Source of the DNA: Luteolibacter sp. LG18
GTDB taxonomy: Bacteria > Verrucomicrobiota > Verrucomicrobiia > Verrucomicrobiales > Akkermansiaceae
Length of the DNA: 64,000 nucleotides
Direction: 5' to 3'
Assembly: GCF_036322585.1 (NCBI RefSeq)
Contig: NZ_AP024600.1
Location: forward strand, 2,728,001-2,792,000
Below are positions 52,219-61,100 of the stretch, piece after piece. Numbering within the stretch: the first letter of the stretch is position 1; each line of letters starts with the position of its first letter. The position numbers and the translations under genes are program-made. The notes beneath the pieces are model-generated. The model did not search any database. It saw nothing but the letters and a program-made list of their open reading frames with translations, and was not told the DNA's origin.

Positions 52219-53898
52219 ATGCAGCAACACCCTGCCACGATTCACAATCCGGTTCTCCGCGGCTTCAATCCAGATCCTTCGATCCTCCGGGTGGGCGATG
52301 ACTATTACATTGCCACTTCGACCTTCGAATGGTTTCCAGGGGTCCAGATTCATCATTCGCGCGATCTCCAAAACTGGCGGCTACTGACCCGAGTGCTCGA
52401 CCGGCCTAGCCAGCTTGACATGGTGGGGAATCCGGATTCCGGGGGCATATGGGCACCCTGCCTTACCTTCGCCGATGGGCTATTTCACCTCATTTATACG
52501 GATGTAAAATACTGGAAACGTGAGCCTTACAAGATTGCATACAACTATATGGTGACGGCTGCCCAGATCACCGGCCCTTGGTCCGATCCGGTGTTTCTGA
52601 ACAGCAGCGGATTTGATCCTTCACTCTTTCACGACGACGATGGGCGCAAGTGGCTCCTCAACATGGTTTGGGACCACCGAAAGCGGAACAATCGCTTTGC
52701 TGGAATTTTGCTCCAAGAATATTGCATGGAATCACGGTCGTTGGTCGGCCCAATTAAAAATATTTTCACCGGCACCGATCGGGCCTTGGTTGAAGGCCCT
52801 CACCTTTACAAGCGCAACGGGTGGTATTACCTCCTCACTGCGGAGGGGGGGACCGAATATCAGCATGCGGCGACGCTGGCTCGCTCCCGTACCATCGATG
52901 GGCCTTATGAACTCCTTCCAGGCAAACATCTTCTTAGTTCCTGGGGGCACCCCAAGCTGGAGCTGCAGAAAGCTGGTCACGGCTCGCTGGTGGAGACTCA
53001 GCACGGGGAATGGTACCTGGCCCATCTCTGCGGTCGCCCCATCGATGGCAAGCATTGCACCCTAGGCCGCGAAACCGCTCTCCAGAAGTGTGTGTGGGGA
53101 GACGATGATTGGCTGCGTTTGGAACAAGGTGGCATGCTGCCGGCGCTTGAGGTTTCTGCTCCGCGAGGCCTTGATCCCGTGCCGTTCGAGCTTCCCGACT
53201 GGAACGGTCGCTTTGATACCCAGAAGCTGGACATCCACTTTCAGAGTCTCCGGCGTCCGATTACCGAAGATTGGCTGAGTCTTGGCGAGCGCCCTGGCTT
53301 CCTTCGACTCCAAGGGGGGGAGCCCACTGTCAGCACCTTCCGGCAAAGCCTCATCGCGCGCCGGGTGCAGGCCTTCGACATCCGGGCGGAAACCTCCGTG
53401 GACTTCCAACCCCAGAGCTTTCAGCAGATGGCGGGTCTCATCGCCTACTACGATACCGAGAACCATTACTATCTCCGCCTCAGTCACGACGAGCACCTCG
53501 GGCGAACCCTCAACATCATCGCCACCGATTCCGCGGAAAGCCGCGAACTACTGGAGAACGATCTCCCTGTTCCTGCGACGGGCGAGATTGGCATGCGTTT
53601 GACACTAAAGGGCGCGCATCTTCAGTTCGAGTACGCTTTGCCGAACGACGAATGGCTGGTGATCGGGCCGGAGCTAAACGGCGCAATCCTTTCGGATGAT
53701 CACTCCCACCTCGGCTTCACGGGGGCTTTTGTGGGCCTATGCTGCCAGGATTTGACCGGCCGACGACTGCATGCCGATTTTTCGCATTTTGTTTATTCCG
53801 AATTGCCGTCAAGTGGACCTCGGGCAAGTGCCAAGGGCGCGGTGGAGGGCGAGCAATGTCAGTCTGCTCTTTCAGTGGGGGAGAACTGTTTTCCCTGA
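52219..53898 (+). CDS. Cytoplasmic GH43 beta-xylosidase (XynB-like)
   Basis: A 559-residue enzyme without signal peptide, unlike the other CAZymes here. The propeller begins NPVLRGFNPDPSILRVGDDYYIATSTFEWFPGVQIHHSRDLQNW, the hallmark of XynB-type beta-xylosidases (Asp19 candidate base); GFDPSLFHDDDGRKW supplies the second Asp and ALVEGPHLYKRNGWYYLLTAEGGT the acid Glu192. Residues about 320-530 are the C-terminal beta-sandwich (EDWLSLGERPGFLRLQGGEP) that closes the active site. It should cleave imported xylo-oligosaccharides to xylose. It follows the LacI gene by 72 bp and has an operator over its leader. Confidence 0.93.
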   Translation: MQQHPATIHNPVLRGFNPDPSILRVGDDYYIATSTFEWFPGVQIHHSRDLQNWRLLTRVLDRPSQLDMVGNPDSGGIWAPCLTFADGLFHLIYTDVKYWKREPYKIAYNYMVTAAQITGPWSDPVFLNSSGFDPSLFHDDDGRKWLLNMVWDHRKRNNRFAGILLQEYCMESRSLVGPIKNIFTGTDRALVEGPHLYKRNGWYYLLTAEGGTEYQHAATLARSRTIDGPYELLPGKHLLSSWGHPKLELQKAGHGSLVETQHGEWYLAHLCGRPIDGKHCTLGRETALQKCVWGDDDWLRLEQGGMLPALEVSAPRGLDPVPFELPDWNGRFDTQKLDIHFQSLRRPITEDWLSLGERPGFLRLQGGEPTVSTFRQSLIARRVQAFDIRAETSVDFQPQSFQQMAGLIAYYDTENHYYLRLSHDEHLGRTLNIIATDSAESRELLENDLPVPATGEIGMRLTLKGAHLQFEYALPNDEWLVIGPELNGAILSDDHSHLGFTGAFVGLCCQDLTGRRLHADFSHFVYSELPSSGPRASAKGAVEGEQCQSALSVGENCFP

Positions 53899-54056
53899 GG
53901 CGTGAAACCGGGCTTAGGCGCATTACAGCCACCAATTCCTCTCCGAATGCAGACCTCCACCTGATGTCTAGCTCACCCCCGTTTGCAGAGTGGGGAGCGA
54001 CCTCTTGGAGGCTTGGAGCCAGAATCAACCGACGGGAAAATGGATCGATTATGAAA

Positions 54057-54083
54057 ATTAAACGTTTCATTTTTGACTTGCGG
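54057..54083 (+). promoter_or_regulatory. LacI-type operator with adjoining -35-like box
   Basis: ATTAAACGTTTCAT (54057-54070), six bases, then CTTGCGG, giving TTGCGG at 54078-54083. A TAATTA -10-like box follows at 17 bp (54101-54106). Confidence 0.7.
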
Positions 54084-54102
54084 CGGTACCTGCCGGGTTT
54101 TA

Positions 54103-54116
54103 ATTAAACGAGTAAC
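54103..54116 (+). promoter_or_regulatory. LacI-type operator overlapping the -10 region
   Basis: ATTAAACGAGTAAC overlaps the predicted -10 box of the same promoter, 46 bp after the first copy: a classic repression position. Confidence 0.5.
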
Positions 54117-54176
54117 TTTCGGGAAAATCATCGCATTCTAATTCCCGATTTCCAAACCCCCAAAAAACAAAACCCG

Positions 54177-57100
54177 ATGAAGCTACGCCTGCGACCCGTT
54201 CCGTTCCTCCTTGTTCGTCTCGTTGTAATGGGGGCGGCGGCGGTGAATACCATTCATTTTGCCCAAGGAGCCAATGCGAGTTGGGATGGTGGTGCCAGCA
54301 CGGTGAACCTGGGGGATGCTGCCAACTGGACGGGGGATACCACCCCCGGCGGCAACGGCGATATTGCCACATGGAATGGCACCGTGGCTGGCAACCTTGT
54401 TCTGTCGTGGGGTGGAGGTTTCGGGAGTTCACCCAACGGAACCAATTTTTACGTTACCTCTACGAATACCGGCAGCTTGACACTTGATGGGACCGGCAAT
54501 CTTGCGTTTGGCAATTTGACCATCGAGAGCGGAGCGGGTGCCGTCTCGTTTGGGGATGGCTCCGGGACTGCGGGCTTCGTCTTCCGCAATCCTGGGGGGA
54601 ACACCAGCAACACCCTGATCAACAATAGTGTAAATACGGCAACCTTCAAATCGGACCTCTCGCTGAACAGCGGCTCGGGCGCGGGCAGAACGGTAACTTT
54701 CGATGGAGCAGGCAACTGGCAGGTCGATACTTCACTGAAGCCAGCGGGAGCCGGAGGGTTCAATGTCACCAAAAGCGGGACGGGCATCCTGACTCTCACC
54801 AACGCGAATACCGGAGGCAATTCTCCGTTCATCATCAGCGGTGGCACGTTGAGGATCGGAGGCGGAGGCCAATTGAATGGTGGCAGCTTTTCCCAAACGA
54901 TCACAAACAACGCGACTTTTTCTTACAACAGCTCTTCAAGCCAGGCGATCTCAGGGGTGATTTCCGGCACAGGCACGGTGATTGTCGGAGCGGGAACCCT
55001 CAGTCTCTCAGCCGTGAACACGTATGGAGGAGGGACTACGATCAATGGAGGCACGCTCACGGTCAGCGGTTCCGGATCGATCAATTCCACAAGCGGCATC
55101 ACGGTGGATGGCACGGGTGCCAAATACCTGCATGACAGTTCCACTGCGTCAACGCGTAACATCACCCTCACCCGCGGTTTCGTTGCGGGCACGGGAACGA
55201 TAGGCGCCGTCACGGTGGGCAATGGAACGGGCGGGGTGGTCGCCAATGGCAACGGAAACTCAATCCCTCTAACGGTCGGCAGTCTGAGCTTCAACGGTGG
55301 TGCGGCCATCAGCATCACGGATGATGGTAATCCTGCAACTTCGGGAATCATTGTCTCCAACGCCCTCTCCACCGTCCCAGCCAACGGCCAGGTCATCATC
55401 AACGCATCGAACTCGTTTTGGAACAGCGGGGTAACCTACAATCTCGTTAGTTGTGGCAGCTTTGGTGGTGCGATCTCCAATTTCACCAAAGGCACCATCG
55501 GTGGCCTGACCAGTCGCCAAAGTTCGGTTCTGGTGCTCAACGGATCCACGATTGGACTTCAGATCCTGGGCGATTCACCCAAATGGACGGGTTTGGATAG
55601 CAGCAATTGGAAGCAGGGCAGCACGGGGGCGAATGGCAATTGGCAACTCGTCAACGGAGGAAACCAGACCGATTACGTCGATGGCGATGTGGTCCTCTTT
55701 GACGATACGGCTGTAAACACCACTGTTTCGATTTCCGGTGCGAGTGTGAACCCGTCCGTCGTCAATTTCAGCAATAGTTCACAAACCTACTTTTTGAGCG
55801 GTGATTTCGGGATTGCTTCCGGCTCATTGAACAAGAATGGCGCGGGCGCTCTCATCATATCTGCACCCAATAGCTACAGCGGTGGTACCACCATGAATGC
55901 CGGTACGATTGCCCTCTCTGGCAACGGCACCCTCGGCTCCTCCAGCAATCCTCTCACTTGTGGCGGCGGCCTGCTGGATCTGGGAGGACTCAATTGCTCG
56001 GTAGGGGCTTTGACCATCAGTGGCGAAGTTGTCATCCAGCAAGGGTCTCTTACCGCGACCGGATTGACTGCATCCAACTCGGTCGCTGCCGCGACTATTT
56101 CGGCCAATCTGACGTTGGGAGCAGGCAGCATCACCAAAACTGGCGGCGCCTCCTTGGGGTTGACCGGATCGACGTCCTATTCCGGGGCAACGAACATCAA
56201 TGGGGGAACTCTTGCCCTCGGGGGAGCAGCCAGCATTGCGGGAAGTAGCGCAATTGCGCTCGGGGGAGGGGCCTTGGATCTTGGCGGAAGCAGTCAGACA
56301 TCCAATGCCATTACCATCGCAGCCCCTGCCGCCACCGGGGCCACAATTTTGAATGGGACCATTTCGCCGTCTGCTCTGAGCGTCACTACGACGGCGGGCA
56401 TCGCGATCATTTCTGCCAATATCACGGGTACCACGGGCATTGCGGTCAATGGCGGTGGGGGCACCCTCAGCCTTACCGGCAACAACTCGTTCAGCGGAGC
56501 GTTGAACTTCACTGCCCCGGCAACAGTGACGATTGACGGTGGGGTCAATACAGGTGGCGGAGCGATCTCCTACAACAGCTTCGGAACCACCGTCACGATC
56601 AATAGCGGCTCCTATGTCACGAGCGGCATCACCTCAAACGGTCTGAGCGAATTCAGGTCCTTGAATCTGAATGGAGGCACTCTCCAGGCCAATGGCAACC
56701 TCTTTGCAGATACCTTGGCCGTCTCCATCAACTTCAATGGTGGAACCTTGAAGAGTGGAAATGCCGCCGGCATCGCCCTTTTTGACTACAACAACCTGAT
56801 CCAAATCAATGGAAGCGGCGGTACTTTCGATACCACTGGAGGACCAATCACGGTGGGAAACAATGCTGACATGATAGGGGCGGGGAATGTCCATGTCCCC
56901 ACCGTGAACCAACCGAAGATCAGCGGTACCGCAGGTGGCATCATCACCTTGATGGGAGGGAATACCTTGGTCGCGGGCATCGGGAATACAGGGATGCTCG
57001 GAATCCAGGACAGTTCCACTTGGAACCTCAATGGGATAGCCTCGTCGGTCGGGGGGCTTAGCGGAGGGGGGACGGTCACGAGCACTCCCGGTAGCGCAGC

Positions 57101-57794
57101 GCTTACGATCAACTTTGGTTCCGCCAACGGTCCCTATACCTACTCCGGCGCTATTGCCGGGGCAGCGAATATCTCGCTCATCAAGGCCGGAGATGGAACC
57201 CAGATTCTCGCTGGTATAAATTCCTACACGGGCGATACGACAGTAACCGGCGGCATTCTCGCTGTCTTGGGTAATTCCCTTCCGGATACGGGGAAGGTCG
57301 TGGTCGACGGGGGACGCATCGAAGCCAATGGAATGGAGGTGGTGGGTACGCTCTATTTTGGAGCCACCCAGCAAGCAGCAGGTACTTGGGGGGCCACCGG
57401 TTCGGGAGCGGAGCACATTGACGACGCTCGCTTCAGCGGTGTCAGCGGATTTCTCCTCGTGACCGCTGGCCCCGGAGGATATGCCACCTGGGCAGCCGCG
57501 AACGCCGGCGGTCAGGCTGCGAACTTGGACTACGACCATGATGGAGTCAGTAATGGCGTGGAGTACTTCATGGGGCAGAGCGGATCATCCTTCACTGCCA
57601 ATGCTGCGCTTGTGGGTGGCACGGTCACGTGGCCCAAAAGCGCGACTTTCAGTGGCACCTACAAGGTTCAGACGTCGACGAATCTCACGACATGGACTGA
57701 CGTGACTGCGACTGACAACGGAACCTCGGTGTCTTACAGCCCACCAAGCGGGCAGGGAAAACTGTTTGTCCGATTGCTCGTGACTCCCAATTGA
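54177..57794 (+). CDS. Autotransporter-type beta-strand-repeat surface protein (paralogue)
   Basis: A 1205-residue exported protein, longer paralogue of the one at 25020. Signal peptide about 1-32. The body is made of beta-helix repeats: KSGTGILTLTNANTGGNSPFIISGGTLRIGGGG, then TGSTSYSGATNINGGTLALGGAA and KAGDGTQILAGINSYTGDTTVTGGILAV. The last 170 residues align closely with the paralogue: YFGATQQAAGTWGATGSGAEHIDDARFSG, an Asp-rich NLDYDHDGVSNGVEYFMG and GKLFVRLLVTPN. No translocator domain, so export is by another route. Controlled by a two-operator promoter, like the paralogue. Function is inferred as surface or matrix structure. Confidence 0.8.
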   Translation: MKLRLRPVPFLLVRLVVMGAAAVNTIHFAQGANASWDGGASTVNLGDAANWTGDTTPGGNGDIATWNGTVAGNLVLSWGGGFGSSPNGTNFYVTSTNTGSLTLDGTGNLAFGNLTIESGAGAVSFGDGSGTAGFVFRNPGGNTSNTLINNSVNTATFKSDLSLNSGSGAGRTVTFDGAGNWQVDTSLKPAGAGGFNVTKSGTGILTLTNANTGGNSPFIISGGTLRIGGGGQLNGGSFSQTITNNATFSYNSSSSQAISGVISGTGTVIVGAGTLSLSAVNTYGGGTTINGGTLTVSGSGSINSTSGITVDGTGAKYLHDSSTASTRNITLTRGFVAGTGTIGAVTVGNGTGGVVANGNGNSIPLTVGSLSFNGGAAISITDDGNPATSGIIVSNALSTVPANGQVIINASNSFWNSGVTYNLVSCGSFGGAISNFTKGTIGGLTSRQSSVLVLNGSTIGLQILGDSPKWTGLDSSNWKQGSTGANGNWQLVNGGNQTDYVDGDVVLFDDTAVNTTVSISGASVNPSVVNFSNSSQTYFLSGDFGIASGSLNKNGAGALIISAPNSYSGGTTMNAGTIALSGNGTLGSSSNPLTCGGGLLDLGGLNCSVGALTISGEVVIQQGSLTATGLTASNSVAAATISANLTLGAGSITKTGGASLGLTGSTSYSGATNINGGTLALGGAASIAGSSAIALGGGALDLGGSSQTSNAITIAAPAATGATILNGTISPSALSVTTTAGIAIISANITGTTGIAVNGGGGTLSLTGNNSFSGALNFTAPATVTIDGGVNTGGGAISYNSFGTTVTINSGSYVTSGITSNGLSEFRSLNLNGGTLQANGNLFADTLAVSINFNGGTLKSGNAAGIALFDYNNLIQINGSGGTFDTTGGPITVGNNADMIGAGNVHVPTVNQPKISGTAGGIITLMGGNTLVAGIGNTGMLGIQDSSTWNLNGIASSVGGLSGGGTVTSTPGSAALTINFGSANGPYTYSGAIAGAANISLIKAGDGTQILAGINSYTGDTTVTGGILAVLGNSLPDTGKVVVDGGRIEANGMEVVGTLYFGATQQAAGTWGATGSGAEHIDDARFSGVSGFLLVTAGPGGYATWAAANAGGQAANLDYDHDGVSNGVEYFMGQSGSSFTANAALVGGTVTWPKSATFSGTYKVQTSTNLTTWTDVTATDNGTSVSYSPPSGQGKLFVRLLVTPN

Positions 57795-58162
57795 TATTGT
57801 TGCCACCGGCCTCCCTTGCGGCTTCTAGCCGCAAGGGAGGCCCACGCTGAGCGCGAAGAACTGATCTTTCATTTTTTACGCAGGCGAAAGCTGTGTGAAG
57901 CCAACTCTCTCGTCCATCGCCGCCGAAAGGTGCTTCCTTCTCGGCCTGAATCCGTACGAATCCAGGCCGCGGAAAATGGCAATGGGCTGGAAACGACGCT
58001 TCGACTCTTCGGACGGCATGAGGGTCATCGTTGCCAAAATCCAATCACATTCGCGACGATGACGGTGCGGTTGCCTACTTGGACGTAGGGACGAAAGCAC
58101 TTGGCCGAAGAAGGTTAGCCAAAGCTAAAGGCGAATTGAATCCATATCTCGGAAAACCCACC
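57795..58162. other. 368-bp intergenic with one strong hairpin
   Basis: Holds the hairpin at 57808-57842. The rest has no supported gene, and no LacI-type palindrome was found before the second GH98 gene. Confidence 0.55.
57808..57842 (+). terminator. Hairpin terminator candidate after repeat protein
   Basis: A perfect 15-bp stem, GGCCTCCCTTGCGGC (57808-57822) with GCCGCAAGGGAGGCC (57828-57842), 5-nt loop TTCTA, 13 bp after the stop. No T-tract follows. Confidence 0.6.
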
Positions 58163-61100
58163 ATGAAAAACCTCAGTTCCGGAAAACAGCTTCTCCGGTG
58201 TCTGATCGCGCCACTTGTTGTCCTAGCCCTTCTGTTGGCGAGCGTTCGAACGGATGCCGCGCCGCTGCGGCGGCCGATTTCTCCGAACCAACCGATGTGG
58301 CTGGTTCACATTGACACGTGGAACTACCCTGATCCGCAAAAAATCATCGCCCTCATTCCTCCGGACATCCGGCCGTATGTGGTGATGAATATTTCATTGT
58401 CGATTAGCCACAACGAGACGACAGGCCAGTTCCAAGTGGCGGAGTATGGCTACGAGGTTGCCAAATCATGGTTGCGCGCCTGCGCCGAACAGCGGATGTG
58501 GGTCATGGTCCAGCCGTCGAGCGGAGGCTTCAGCCAATTTTCAGACTTCGACCTTTCCGTATACGAGGAGTTTTACCGGGACTACCCGAACATGATCGGC
58601 TTCAACTATGCGGAGCAATTCTGGGGCTATGATAGCCAGACCGATCCGCTTTCCGCAAAATGGAGCGACCGCATCAATCATTTCGCGAACCTGCTGGCAC
58701 TGAGTAACCGCTACGGTGGCTATCTGGTCGTCAGTTGGTGCGGAAACCAGTGGTCGCCGAGCATCAATCCGATCGCGATGTTGAAGCGCATTCCAGCATT
58801 CGCCGCTGCTTGCCGGGACTACACGGAGAACTACATCCTGTGCGAAAAATACACCCAGCAATCCTACCAATCCGACATGGAAAGCATTTGCCTGGGTTCG
58901 TGGTTGTCCGGCTACACAGGTCAGTATGGCATGCGCTACGATGATACCGGCTGGACGGACGTCAGCGGGAGCCATGAGAATTTCACCATGGCGACGCAGG
59001 GCGCGCCATTTCTCGAACACGTGATGCTCACCGGGCAGACAGTGTTCGATGGTCCCGAGCTAATCTGGACGCAATGCTTTCGTGAACTGTCCGCGGCCGC
59101 GACAACCGATGGCTACACCATGAGGCGGTGGGGGACCTATCCGCAGTTCGACAACGTCAGCATCGACCTATTCCGCAAGGTGGTGGATGGCACCGTGCGT
59201 ATCCCGGGCCGACGGGAGGTCATCGATCGCACAAAGGTGGTCATCATCAACAATGTCAACACCGGCGGCACCGACACCATCTACAGCTCGCCCGATACCC
59301 TGTTCGAAGGTCTCTATCGCATGGATGGGGACGGCAACCTGCTGAACAACAAATCATTTTTCAAGAAAACCGGACGCTACCCCACCGTGCCGACCGTCTA
59401 TCAGCTCGACGATGCCGATGCGAATGCGTTCCAGATAAAAGTCAACCGATCAGCCTACGCGACCCGCTGGCCAGCGGTCTCCAACAAGGTAAACGAATTC
59501 AACAGCCTGTTTCCCCAGCAGGCCACCGGCGACCTCTACGCCGGGCGTCACGAGAACGGGTGGGTAATCTACAATCCCTACAAGACCGGCCAAACAGCAA
59601 GCGGGAGCATTCCATTCCAGTACAATACCTGCGACCGGATGGCGCTGACCTGCTCCCAATACACTGCAGGGGTCGTGAAGGAATTCGCCGACAAGGTGAC
59701 CTTCTATCTCAGCAATTACGACAACGTGATCGATACCGGTCTCAAGACCGACACGATCGCGATCCACGGAGCCACCGCCGAGCCTACCTTTACTTGGGCC
59801 GACCGTGGCAGTCATCTGACCAGTGTGGTGACGAAAGCCTGGTCGGGTGGTGTTTTCACTCTCACCGTTCAACACAACGGACCGCTCGACATCACGGTGA
59901 ACTGCGCCGGCACCGCGACCGGAAAACTGGTCCAATTCACTCCCGCTGCCCTCCTTCCTCCAGTTCCCCCGCGGGCCTTCGCCGGGCCACGGCAGTACGA
60001 AGCGGAGTGCTTCGACTACAAAGGCATCGCCGGCACGACGAACGGCGGCCAAAACGGCAGCATCCGTAATTATCGTGGGCAAGGCTACCTGAATATCGGC
60101 ACCAGTGCCACCGCTGCCATCCGGGATACGGTCAGCGTGCTCTCCTCCGGCACCTATCGACTTGAGACGCGATACTCCGTCGTTGGCGCGGACATTGGCA
60201 CCGTCGATCTTTACGTGAACGGAACCAAGGTGGCGACGCCCGCTTTCACGCAAACACCAACCCTGAGCGATTGGGCTATCCACAAGCAGAACATCTTGCT
60301 CAATGCTGGATCAAACATCGTCGAGTTCCGTGCCACCACCACGCGGCCCAGTCCGCTTTACTTCGATGGCATCACAGTGATGCCGACCACATACGGGAAC
60401 GGTCTGGTGATTCAGGAAAACGAGGCGGGTTTCGGTGGGGTGGATGGCACCATCGAAAGTAGTCGGCCAGGATACACGGGTGCCGGCTTCGCCAACACAC
60501 AAAATGCCGCGGGAGCAGGCATCGACTGGTGGTTGGATTTCTCGGCTGCGGATACCGCCTCCCTCACTTTCCGCCATTCAGGCGCGGAGCAAAGGGTCGC
60601 CGACCTCTACATCAACGGCCTCAAAGTCGTCTCAAGCATCCAATTTCCCGCCACCGGCTCCCAGTCCGCATGGGACCTTGTCACGGTCCACGCGCCGGTG
60701 ACCGCGGGGTTATCCCGCATAAGGCTTCAGGCGGTGTCCACCTCAGGACTGCCTGAAATCGATTTCCTCGGCGTGGGCGGCGATCAAGCGGCCGGAGAGA
60801 TCGCACCGCTGGCAGATACCTATGCGCGCGGTGGTAGTTCGGCGGGGATGAACTTCGGAACGGCGACCCAATTGGTGGCGAAATATGATGCGGCCGATGC
60901 GAACTTCAGCCGTGTCTCCTACATGAAGTTCGATGTCAGCGGCCTGGCGAATGTTGAAAGCGCCAAGCTCAAGCTCGTGCCCTTCCAGGTGGATGGAGCG
61001 ACGAATCTCAATTACGAGCGGATCACCGACGATAGTTGGGGCGAAACCCCAATGACATGGAACAACCGCCCCACCGCCGCCGGAACGCTGGCCGCAACCG

